A stretch of 64,000 bases of DNA, taken from Bidens hawaiensis. Taxonomy: Eukaryota > Streptophyta > Magnoliopsida > Asterales > Asteraceae. The notes below the pieces were generated by a model that worked only from the letters and a program-made list of their open reading frames with translations, was not told the DNA's origin and did not search any database. The DNA lies in the NCBI GenBank assembly GCA_021521415.1, contig JAIQDT010002830.1:186001-250000 (forward strand), in the 5' to 3' direction. The position numbers and the translations under genes were made by a program. This document shows positions 45,468 through 54,860 of this stretch, piece after piece; position 1 is the first letter of the stretch, and every line of letters starts with the position of its first letter.

Positions 45468-46415
45468 ATGGCCGAGTATGGGGAAGAAATTCACGCATTT
45501 TTAGTCTTCACCGGACATGATGAAAGAGATAGGCAAGCCAATGCAAGACTAAGCTGCTTGAACAAACAAATCCCTAAACCAAATTTCTATGCTTGCCATA
45601 ACACACTACGCCTAGTCAATCAGTGGAAGCGATACAACAGGTTTGTGACGGAGCCATGGAAGAGGGTTTTTGAGCAAACAGGAGAGGCCGTGACGGAACT
45701 GACAAAGGAAATCTTAGCATCCTTTAATATAAAGAACAATTCAGATATGTGGGATGAAGATGCAATTGAATTCAGGTGTGGAGGTGTATGGCGCAGAACG
45801 TCTTTCACCCAACTCAGGATTGATATGGGAATTTACACAAAAGAAGAAACAGAACAATTAATCTGGGCCCACGCAAGGGTAGCAATTGAGAAGGAAGACA
45901 ATAGCTGGTATGGAGATACACAGACACGAGCATGGGAATTGTCGGGTTTCGAGGATGAAACAAACCACATCAACACATCGAAAAGCACAGCCTTACGAGA
46001 TCCACTGATGAAATATATTCACCAGCTACTAAGAAAGACACTAACAGCACGTGGCAGAAATAAAGGAGTGGTGAATTTACGAGATCTGTGGGAACTTTAC
46101 TACATAAGGAATGAAATTGATTGCAACATTACTTATCTCTTCTGTCAACTTTTCAGAACTAATGCAATAGCTGCAGATCCTAGGACTCCACTCGTCGGTG
46201 GTGCATGGATCAACAAGCTTTACAATGCTTATGATGTAGATGTGGAAGGGACCGAAAATCCGAAACCTTTTGCTCTTGACCTCAACCTCTGTTACAGGTT
46301 ACTGATAGCCCAAATCCTTAGTGTAGAACCAGAAATTTGGAGGTTCGTGAACAGCCGTGGTCACATTTGGGACCCGAAAAGCCAGTTAGAAATGATTATG
46401 GAAGACGAACGGTGA
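45468..46415 (+). CDS. Athila envelope-position ORF, intact
   Basis: 315 codons from MAEYGEEIHAF to MIMEDER, the only unbroken long ORF in this element. It lies where Athila elements carry their third ORF, between integrase and the 3' LTR. Features such as STALRDPLMKYIHQLLRKTL and VVNLRDLWELYYIRNEID recall the Athila ORF-1/envelope-region family. I see no signal peptide and no clear membrane segment, so an envelope role is unsupported. I chose the ATG at 45468 because it directly follows a good splice acceptor. That it stays open while gag and pol are broken is notable. Confidence 0.65.
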   Translation: MAEYGEEIHAFLVFTGHDERDRQANARLSCLNKQIPKPNFYACHNTLRLVNQWKRYNRFVTEPWKRVFEQTGEAVTELTKEILASFNIKNNSDMWDEDAIEFRCGGVWRRTSFTQLRIDMGIYTKEETEQLIWAHARVAIEKEDNSWYGDTQTRAWELSGFEDETNHINTSKSTALRDPLMKYIHQLLRKTLTARGRNKGVVNLRDLWELYYIRNEIDCNITYLFCQLFRTNAIAADPRTPLVGGAWINKLYNAYDVDVEGTENPKPFALDLNLCYRLLIAQILSVEPEIWRFVNSRGHIWDPKSQLEMIMEDER

Positions 46416-47890
46416 AAAAGAAGAGAAGCTGAATACAAACGAACAAGGATCCGCGTGTCCTGGACACAGGTAACTGATGACTGACGGCACAGGTAGTTGG
46501 GCATGGGCACGGGCACGGGTTGGTGTTACTTCATGAACTTATTATTATTTGTGTTTGAACAATTTACTTTTCGTCGTACTTGTTTATTTGTGTTTGTGTT
46601 TGTTTGGATACTACTATGGTCATGAGTGCCATAGACATTTTATTAGGTACTAATTTAGCCCGATAGGGCAAGGGATGAATGATTCCATACCCAATTTTCA
46701 GTAGTTATGCTTGGTTGTTTGTGGATGTTTGCAGTTTTATATTATACAGGTACAAAAACAGGAAAACGGACGAAAAACAGGGGACGCTCTGTCAAAATTT
46801 CGTTAACCCGTAGGGAAGTAACTCTCCATTTTACCCATAATACTCAATCAAAATTTTTATATTTCCATGAATCTTATCACATTTAGGACAATGTGAGATT
46901 CAAGTGTGGGGAGGGGAATTACTTGACCAATTGTTTGCCTAACTAATATAAAAAAAAATTCTCTAAAACAAATATTTTTGCAGTAGATAAAGATTATTCT
47001 AAACCTAAAAAGAATTCCAAGAAATTTTTTTGCAAATAACCAATCATTTAAAAGTGAAAAAGTAAGAAAAAGTTTTGTAATATTGAGAATAAATTTATGC
47101 AAAATATGGCGTTAATACCCAATTCCTCCGTTACTGTGAGACAAACCTCATGCCATATAAATATTTTTTCGGAATCTTTGAGTGAGTCATATGTTTCGTG
47201 TGATTTAGAACTTGTCCCAATTATTCATTTCAAGACCACACGAAGCGTTGTATAAAGAAGAAGGTAACAGTGACACAAACCCATTACCAAAACCACAAAA
47301 CCCAAAAACACGGATCACCCTATCCATTTCCACCGTAAAATACAACACTGCTCTTTTACCGACAGACCCTAAAGAACTGGAAATGCATTCTTTCGATTTC
47401 AATTTCCTTTGCTGCATACACTTCACAAAACCTAGGTTGTCTCCAGAACTTAGGGGTAGAATCTTTCTCTTTAGCAATGAGGTGAGGAAAAAGTGGCGCC
47501 AAAACGAACAAAGGCCACCATTCTGTGGAATGTCCAAAAACGCAATAAAGAGAAGAGCAAAAAGATATGAACGATGCGACCCTTCAAAAGGTGGAGATTT
47601 GAACTTGTTACAAGCTTATTTATCACAGGTTGCATTTTGTCTAAGGGTGTTCACATACCTACATCACAGGTATAATCAGATATAAAAACGAGTGTGAGTG
47701 AACGTTGTGAGAACGTGATGTTTTGCATAAACCGAAACTCATAAAAACAGAAGTTTTCTCTTTTATCACTAACATAAAGATTGGTTATTTTGTTTCATCT
47801 TCTTGGAGCTCACTTAAGGAATAGCTATAATCTAAATTTGCTGTTTTTAGAGAACATTTATAAGACGATTGCTTGAGGACAAGCAATGTT
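46416..47890 (+). other. Athila 3' non-coding region
   Basis: Between the last ORF and the purine tract; mostly AT-rich. A 157-codon open frame at 47212-47685 has no recognisable domain and I do not call it a gene. A second purine-tract-like motif lies at 46900-46917. Confidence 0.55.
46900..46917 (+). promoter_or_regulatory. Internal purine-tract-like copy
   Basis: TCAAGTGTGGGGAGGGGA resembles the real tract TCAAGTGTGGGGATG before the 3' LTR; both follow a GGACAA...ATG context. It may be a second plus-strand primer. Confidence 0.5.
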
Positions 47891-47906
47891 CAAGTGTGGG
47901 GATGTT
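47890..47906 (+). promoter_or_regulatory. Polypurine tract of Athila
   Basis: TCAAGTGTGGGGATGTT immediately before the 3' LTR start TGATG at 47907; the expected primer for plus-strand DNA. Confidence 0.75.
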
Positions 47907-49698
47907 TGATGTACATAGAAATATACATCTTTTCGGCATCAAATAATCTTTAAAAACTGCAATTTCTATCCAATAACATAGCATAAAAGACTACTTATCA
48001 TAATAAAACATAATTTCAGGTGAAACCAAGCCCCAAACGAAGAAACAAGCAAAAAGACGAATAAAAATAGAATAAAACACAAGAAAAAAAAGAAACACGC
48101 CCCCATGCCTCAAGAAACACGCCCCATGCTTCTGAAACAAGAAAAGACAAAATCTGGAAGCAAAATCACGGGGCCGTGCTCAGAATGCACGGGGCCGTGG
48201 ACGGGAATGCAGAAAAGACAAAGAAGAATTGAGCACATGTCACTAAACAACACGGGGCCATGCCTACTAACCACGGGGCCGTTTCCACCTCACACAAAAG
48301 ACAAAACAAATCTGGCACATGTCATAAAAATACACGGGGCCGTGCTCATCATGCACGGGGCCGTGCCTCATCGTCCAGATTGCCTATAAATAGTGGCTCA
48401 TGTTGCATTCATCAAGTGTTCCTTGAAAAGAGTTCTCTCCGGTTTTCACTTATAAAAACACACACTAACACTCACTTTGAAGATCTAGTGAAGGGTTTGA
48501 AGGCTTGGAGGTCATCACCACTAATCATCATCATCAACCATCATTACCATCATTAAGAAGAAGGATTCATCTATACTTGGTTAGATTGTTCTATGTTTAA
48601 TCATGTATTTGTTGTTATCAATCATCTTAATGTTCATCATTATGCTCATTATGAGCTAAACTCCTTTTACCATCTAAAATCTATGAAGAAGCTTTGTTTT
48701 ACTTGATAATTAATTAAGACATGTGATGTAGTCTAGTAAAGTACATGGTTATATTACAATTATCTTTTGATGAGAAATGTTTCACCATCTTAAATCACTA
48801 AATCAAAGTTGGTGGTTGTCAATATCATTGGCAATCGTTCATGATCGATTCATGTTCTTGAAAGATAGAAATACTTTGATACATTATCGAAACATGGATC
48901 CTTATATTGTACTTAGAAATGATGAGATATAAGTTATGGTGTATTTTTCTAAACCTTGGTAATCCGAAAATAGCTTTGCTTAGGATATCAAATTAGCTAA
49001 AGAAACCATATGTTAACGGAATGTGTAATTATAACCTACATAAATTAACCAAAGCGATGTTGTGTGATGAACTACAACCAACTGAAGTTGTTAGAATTGG
49101 TATTTGAGAAATCGAAGTCAATCCTAATCTTTCTACTTTACGAAACTACTTGTCAACTCAAATCGACATCATTGAGATGGTATGACATTAGGAAAGGGTG
49201 GACTTTTAAATACGCATACCATCTCCTTAGTGCCGAAGATGCTCACTTAAGGTTTAAGGAGCCATCTATCATATATTGCTACGGCAAGTCTATCACATGT
49301 CTACATATTAATTATCAACGCTAAAAAATGGAGTGGATTCTTGATCTTAGATGGTAACCTTCGCATAATTGAACAACTCGTTTAGAATCTCTTGTCTCGG
49401 TCACCTATATACTATATATATAAGTATTTATATTTTAAAAAAAGTTTAAAAATCAACCCCAAAATGATTAAAACCTCCGATTGAAGTAAAACAACGATTT
49501 ATTATTAGAAACCTGTGTGTCCACGAATCGATACTTGGTTCTTACCATTACTATTCTACATATACGATAGGTACACTTGCCTATTTTGTGTGTGTTTAGT
49601 CTTTGTAGAAATCACTTTTATAAATTTAAAACACGATCTTGTGCAAAAGCAAATCATTCTATCCTTTCATATTTTATACCACTAGCACGCATGCATCA
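47907..49698 (+). repeat. 3' LTR of Athila
   Basis: 1792 bp, nearly identical to 35680-37472; ends GCATCA, followed by the target duplication ACGAT. Confidence 0.95.
48096..48393 (+). promoter_or_regulatory. 3' LTR copy of the dyad-pair promoter module
   Basis: Dyads at 48096/48118, 48167/48188, 48251/48272 and 48333/48354 (spacing 22, 21, 21, 21), TATAAATAG at 48385-48393. One CCATG/CCGTG difference has moved to another dyad compared with the 5' LTR. Confidence 0.7.
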
Positions 49699-50290
49699 AC
49701 GATGTAGAACCCCGGTATGTTGGGGGAGAGATTGGTCAGAAAGAGATGGGAAGCTTAGAAGTTGTGCAAGAAACTTCTTCAAAGTTCGATCAGATCAAGG
49801 CAAGAATGAAAGCTGCTCAAGACAGACAGAAGTCGTATTCTGATAAGCGGCGGCGACCGATTGAGTTTAACGTTGGTGACAATGTGATGCTCAAGGTCTC
49901 GCCTGGAAAGGAATTATATGTTTTAGGAAGAGAGGAAAGCTAAGTCCAAGGTACATTGGACCGTTTATGATTGTTAAGCATGTGGGTGAAGTAGCTTACA
50001 AGCTAGATTTACCCGAAGAGTTAGAAGGAATTCATTCAACCCTCCATGTTTCTCATATGAGGAAATGTCTGGCAGATGACATGACTCATGTACCATTAAT
50101 GGACATTGAGGTTGATAAACAGTTGAACTACATCTAGCAACCGTTAGAGATAGTCGACCGCAAGGAGGAAAAACTCCGTCATAAAGTTATCCCTTTGGTA
50201 AAGGTGACATGAAAGCACCGTAAGGGATCAGATGCCACCTGGGAAGCTGAAGAAGAGATGTGCAAGTTGTATCCAGATTTGTTTATGTAA
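49699..50290 (+). pseudogene. Host chromovirus: integrase end and chromodomain
   Basis: Third block, continuous with 35679 after removing Athila and one ACGAT. It encodes the integrase C-terminus (QETSSKFDQIKARMKAAQDRQ, RRPIEFNVGDNVMLKVSP), then after a frameshift near 49920 the GPY/F region, the STLHVSHMRKC motif and a chromodomain ending in TWEAEEEM. Stops include TAG near 50137 and TGA near 50210 within the chromodomain. Confidence 0.85.
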
Positions 50291-50295
50291 TAGTT

Positions 50296-50333
50296 AGCTT
50301 TCGGGGACGAAAGCTCTTTAAGGAAGGAAGACT
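50296..50333 (+). promoter_or_regulatory. 3'-end hairpin and purine tract, host chromovirus
   Basis: AGCTTTCG-GGGA-CGAAAGCT at 50296-50315 (8-bp perfect arms), then AAGGAAGGAAGACT before the LTR at 50334. The loop and inner CG pairs match the Tekay hairpins while the outer arms differ. Confidence 0.7.
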
Positions 50334-50889
50334 TGTAACAGCCCATTTTCTCGTTTTGTTTAGTGAAATAAAAATATGATTTATTATGAGTCAGGCTATT
50401 ATTGGGTTAAATAGATATGGGTTATGGACTTGGATTAAAAAGAAAGAAGAAAAGACCATGGGCTTAAGCCCATGATCCATAATATATAAACCAAACTTAT
50501 GCATTAATCCATTCATTTCCACTGATTCCATACACCATCAAATACGCACACTTAACTCTCTCTCTCTAGCCGAAATCACCAAGAAACCTGAGCATCAACC
50601 CGAGGTAATGATAGTATGATATTGTATGAATCCAAACCCGCTAGATCTAGTCGATAAACAACTAGCCGACACCTTAAACCGGTCACGAGATCCGGATGGA
50701 ATCGGGTATAAACCGATCAAAAGATGAGCTTAGGTGTCACCCTAGCTCAGATCTGGATCGAACGGGACAAAAAACGGTGGGAAACGACTGAGATCTCGCT
50801 TTTCCGGCGAGATCCCGGTTTTTTGGCGATGACGGCGCCGGAAAAGACAATTACGAGGTTAAGGTGTCAGAGAATGTCTCTGACCTAAC

Positions 50890-51235
50890 CCTAGTTTGTT
50901 AACAGAGGTTTAACGAACTAGCCTTAATCCTTGAATTGATTCGTTAATGAAAGAATGACGAACTAGCCCCAGTTTGTTAAGTCCATTTCGTTATGATGAC
51001 CAGTTCGTTATAAGGTCTAATTCGTTATAAGGACTGGTTCGTTATAAGGGTTCAATTCGCTATGAAATTCAGTTCGTTAACCAGACCAAACGAATAAGTC
51101 CAAATTCGTTATAAGGTCCAATTCGTTAATGTAGCCAATTCGTTATGATGGCAGTTCGTTATAATAGTCAATTCGTTATAAAGTAACGAATGGGTTCATT
51201 CGTTGTGAATCCAATTCGTTAAGAACTGGGTAAAG
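50890..51235 (+). repeat. TTCGTTATAA short tandem array in the LTR
   Basis: About 14 copies of TTCGTTA(TAAGG), mostly 15-18 bp apart (for example 51004, 51021, 51039, 51055, 51072, 51105, 51122, 51139), with inverted AACGAA forms between. Confidence 0.7.
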
Positions 51236-51397
51236 AACTAGAAGTTTAATAAAATGACAGAATGGTCCCTGTACTTAGATAAGAATGATTTAATTACAAA
51301 ATAGCCCTTGAAATTTATTAATTTATAGAAGATACCTTAAAGGATTAATAGGTTAACAACAAAATAGCCATTTAATTACAGGTTAGCTTAACCCTAG

Positions 51398-51480
51398 CCA
51401 GGGGCTCTGCCCCTTGGACCTCGCTAGGGGTTGCCGCCCCTAGAACCCCGCTGCCAGGGGCGCTGCCCCCGGACCCCCAT
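51398..51480 (+). repeat. GC-rich foldback cluster in the LTR
   Basis: Three neighbouring stem-loops: AGGGGC-TCT-GCCCCT, CTAGGGG-TTGCCG-CCCCTAG (51424-51443) and GGGGC-GCT-GCCCC, in an AT-rich LTR. Confidence 0.6.
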
Positions 51481-51834
51481 TCGTTGAGGGCAATAAATAA
51501 ACTAGAAACACGATATGGATAGTGATAGTTAAATTGATACGTGTAATTTTAATAGAGTTAGTCGTGCACAGCTCAAGAAAGGAATAACCATAAACGGCGA
51601 ACAAAACTGAGTTTAGGTGAGTTTCTAGCCCCAATTCCTTGTTATGTTTTCGGGGATGTGTGCATTCTTGATGTGATAGTTAATACACTTACCTTAAATG
51701 GTAAATGTATGCCATGTATAATTTATGTGATAGTTATTATGTTATGAACATGTTTAAAAGCTTGTCAGGACGTGAACGATCTTCGGATATTACACCTATT
51801 GACAAGGGAGGTATGCATATGAAAGATGGATGTG

Positions 51835-51837
<3 letters not shown>

Positions 51838-51872
<35 letters not shown>
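51838..51872. repeat. (TA)n microsatellite
   Basis: Uninterrupted TA dinucleotides, about 35 bp. Confidence 0.95.
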
Positions 51873-51877
<5 letters not shown>

Positions 51878-51954
51878 ACATATGAACAAATATGAATGAT
51901 TAAAGAAAGTATATGTACGTTACGAGTATGTAAAGGCAGTATGTACGAAGATGA

Positions 51955-52190
51955 AGAAGAAAGGGATCAGACCCTCATAATATCTGAGATAGAGAAGAAA
52001 GAGGGATCAGACCCTAATAATATATGAGATAGACAAGAAAGGGTTCAGACCATAATAATATCTGAGATAGACAAGAAAGGGATCAGACCCTAATAATATC
52101 TGAGATAAACAAGATCAGACTCTAATAATATCTGAGATAAACAAAGGAAAGAGGGATCATACCCTAATAATATCTGAGATAGAATGGACA
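51955..52190 (+). repeat. About 39-bp tandem array in the LTR
   Basis: Six units built on GGGATCAGACCCTAATAA then TATCTGAGATAGACAAGAAA, starting near 51963, 52003, 52041, 52079, 52112 and 52153. Confidence 0.8.
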
Positions 52191-52634
52191 GTACTTATAT
52201 AGTATGAAACTACTAAATTATGAATGCATGTATGAAATTATGTAATGAAAGTAAATTAGTAAAGTAATTATTATGTATCTTCGGATGCATGATTGAAGGT
52301 AAGTATACGTATTGTATGATGTATGATTATCAAGAACTCACTCAGCGTAGCTGACTTTTGGTATGCACGCAGGTGAGTAGGATGAGACAGCTGGCTTGAG
52401 CGGGGACACATGGCAGAAGAATAAAAGCCTGACATCTGAAGACACATGATGTTTTATATTTAACGTTTTAAATTTGAAAAAAAAATGTTGTTTTAAGACA
52501 AGCTATGAGTTATTATGTAATGTTTTATGAAAGATTTAATGTTCCGCGAAAGTTTTAATAAACTCCGATATTTAGAACTGTGTTTATGAGTAAATCCAAC
52601 GTCCAAAGTAGGGAACCGGGATCTGGGCCTTACA

Positions 52635-52670
52635 CGGGTAATATTTAAATGAAAAACCTGAGTTGTTACA
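52635..52670 (-). repeat. 36-bp end of the old LTR, right copy
   Basis: Identical to 18438-18473 and directly follows the host chromovirus LTR. It is too long for a target duplication, so it is the tip of a second copy of the 16062-18473 LTR into which the chromovirus inserted. Confidence 0.75.
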
Positions 52671-54207
52671 ATATCTACACTATATATAAAAAGAATCCCA
52701 AGGACCTCTTAATTTTTAAGAGGTCCAATCTATAATGCAACTTGTACAACTTCTAATGCATAATTTTTTAATCCATTGGGGGCATTTTTGACTTTACACA
52801 AATCATTAACCGTAACTTCAAACTGTCATTTTATATTTACAATATATACCTCTTAAAACTTACAATATATACCCTTAAACTTTAATTAACTTTTGTAATA
52901 TCTAGAAATGCTTACACATTTTACCCCTCATCTTTATCAAAAAATTACTCAAACTTACCTTTTTTATTGCTTTCGTCCATATATTTAAATATATAATGTT
53001 CTTAAAATAACTGAACCAAACATTATGACGTGCTTATTTTTGTCGACATTTCAATATAAAAAATTTTCAAAACCGATTTGTAGATTATAATGTACAAGTC
53101 AATGAAGCATTAGAGTACAACTTATTTATGCAACTAAAAATCTATAAAATGTTCATAAACACCGCTCGTTCTATTTTATATTATTAACTATGAAATTACA
53201 AAATCAGCCCTCCCAGTTTTACATTTCAAATTACAAAACCACAAGAATAAAGTCAACTCAATATAATATTATACTTCACATAAACTTCTATTTAATTGTG
53301 GAATCACAAAATTATCCACATATCTATAAATAAGAAAAAAAAAACTTTAATATCAATTTAACATTTCTATTGAAAAAAATTAATATTGGCCTGTAAATAT
53401 CATATACAATAGCATCGGCCTTGAGTTCTTTCGATGACAACATCATTTTCGTAGCCTGCCTTTGCACAATTACGCATCATTAAATTAAGCGAAATGAATT
53501 AAAAAAAACAATAAATCAACATTCAATGTAATTGTTTTATAATGTCATGTCTATTTTGTAACAAAGATCAAAGAAATACTTTTAACATTCATTAGAATAA
53601 TCCAACCGTTACAATTTTTTATTGAAGGTAATAAATTGTTTTATATTGGCATTATAAAAGAACAAAGAAATACCCTCATGTGATTATACGTTTTGGTTCA
53701 CATACTTAGTATGTTAACTTTTAAAATATTTATAAGTTACACCAATTAAAAAAACAATATATCAACGTTCAATGTAATAAATTGTTTTATAATGACATGT
53801 CTATTTTTTAAAACAAACATAATTAAATGATCTCACGGTTTGTCTAAAATTTTGATTCCCTTTGATAAATTTTGGGGTCAAAATAGCTGTTAAACAATGT
53901 AATTCAAATATGTGTTACAGTTATGAAAAATATATACAATATTGATGCTACTAACTTGAAACGGTAATAACAATAAAAACAATTATATAATAAAGTTTTG
54001 TAAAATATTATACGAATTAAAAAACTAACGAAATAAAAGGCTATTATACAATATCTCATGAGTTGACTTATGAACCAACATAAACAACTACAACGTTGTT
54101 GAAGAAACACAAATCCACCCCTTATGTCTATCAAGTTAGTCCTAGGGTAATGGTCAAGTATTCCCCACGATGGGTTAAAATCCTTCTTGGCGCAGATGAA
54201 TATTTCC
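52671..54207. other. AT-rich intergenic DNA with a Helitron-like 5' end
   Basis: At 52675 TCTACACTATATATAAAAAG resembles plant Helitron 5' ends, preceded by A. A perfect hairpin (11-bp arms, GGACCTCTTAA, loop TTT) lies at 52702-52726. I could not find a CTRR 3' end with its hairpin. No supported gene; a minus-strand open frame at 53904-54212 has no recognisable domain. Confidence 0.35.
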
Positions 54208-54740
54208 TGCAAAACAGAACACCGTGAGCTCGTTACGAGGAATGGGGGGGGGGGGGATTCTCTCGTAACATCCTTCGGCGTGAGAATCAGTATTTTTAGT
54301 ACAGTGGAAATATATTAAGAGAGAGAGAGTTAGAATATTGGATCGTAGATCCTTTATCGTTTGGAGTTGTTTCAGTATTTATAGCCGGAGGAGAGAGAAC
54401 ATGCCCACTGCCTTGTCAGATTTCCACCAATTATATTCTCCATTCGTGCGGTCATGGAGGTTGGTGGACACCATGGCCTTTTTACATTGACGTGATGTAC
54501 TATTTTGTACCGTCTTTTATGTGTTTTTCCATCCCCATTGGTTGGGTGATATTCCCGATGCATATTCTTCCTTTTTGTCCCGTGCTTGTGGAGATCTTAG
54601 CGCTACCATTCCCGAGGTGTCGGAGAATGTTTATTATATTAGACTATGTTCATGGCGCCATGCAGTCCGCCTGGCGTGTGGTTTATCCACTCAGTGATTC
54701 TTATATTACTTTGGGGTGGGTTTAGTACCCTATCCCTACA
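54208..54740 (-). repeat. 3' LTR of the Tat element
   Basis: Minus strand begins TGTAGGGATAGGG after the purine tract AAGGGGACT and would end in TGCA; 533 bp. A TATA box TATAAATA (minus) lies at 54377-54384, followed by a GA/CT-rich start region. A 13-base G-run is at 54245-54257. The left boundary is a best guess because the other LTR is not in view. Confidence 0.6.
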
Positions 54741-54860
54741 AGTCCCCTTAGTCCGTAGTTGCCCTTTTTGAAGAAAGGGGGGCTATGGACTTAATATGGG
54801 TTTTTGATAGTCTTTGCGTAATCTAGCTGTTTGTTCTATGCGGGATGATATTAAAAACAT

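Larger units (their letters stand above)
35680..49698 (+). mobile_element. Athila-type Ty3/gypsy element, both LTRs present
   Basis: 14,019 bp, flanked by the 5-bp target duplication ACGAT (35675-35679 and 49699-49703). LTRs start TGATG and end CATCA. Order: LTR, tRNA-Asp-type primer site, gag, protease, RT-RNase H, integrase, two small coiled-coil ORFs, an envelope-position ORF, purine tract, LTR. The LTRs differ at only a few dozen positions by eye, so insertion is fairly recent, yet gag has three in-frame TGA codons and pol has frameshifts and stops. It may have been moved by enzymes of another copy. Insertion was into the integrase gene of the host chromovirus. Confidence 0.95.
18968..52634 (+). 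mobile_element. Host chromovirus, split by two later insertions and lacking its 5' end
   Basis: Three collinear plus-strand blocks make one element: protease/RT (18968-20088), RNase H/integrase (34534-35679), integrase end, chromodomain and 3' LTR (49699-52634). The 5' LTR and most of gag are missing. The second and third blocks join exactly across the Athila insertion once one copy of ACGAT is removed. The first and second blocks do not join cleanly: the RT core and first part of RNase H are gone, so deletion accompanied or followed the Tekay insertion. The 36-bp end of an older LTR directly follows its 3' LTR, showing it had landed in that LTR. Confidence 0.8.
50334..52634 (+). repeat. 3' LTR of the host chromovirus
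   Basis: TGTAACAGCCC to GGGCCTTACA, 2301 bp. A TATA-like ATATATAAACC lies near 50482 with a CT-rich stretch downstream. It contains three repeated regions (50890-51235, 51398-51480, 51955-52190) and a (TA)n run. The matching 5' LTR is not in the window. Confidence 0.85.

Noticed and set aside
47212..47685. 157-codon open frame in the Athila 3' region
   Set aside because: No recognisable domain, and the region between the last ORF and purine tract is normally non-coding.
52635..52670. A 36-bp target-site duplication of the host chromovirus
   Set aside because: Gypsy integrases make 5-bp duplications. The match ends exactly at an LTR end, so it is a second LTR copy.
53904..54212. 102-codon minus-strand frame next to the Tat LTR that looks like a possible host exon
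   Set aside because: The second half is low-complexity AT-rich translation and it overlaps the guessed LTR edge. No family recognised.
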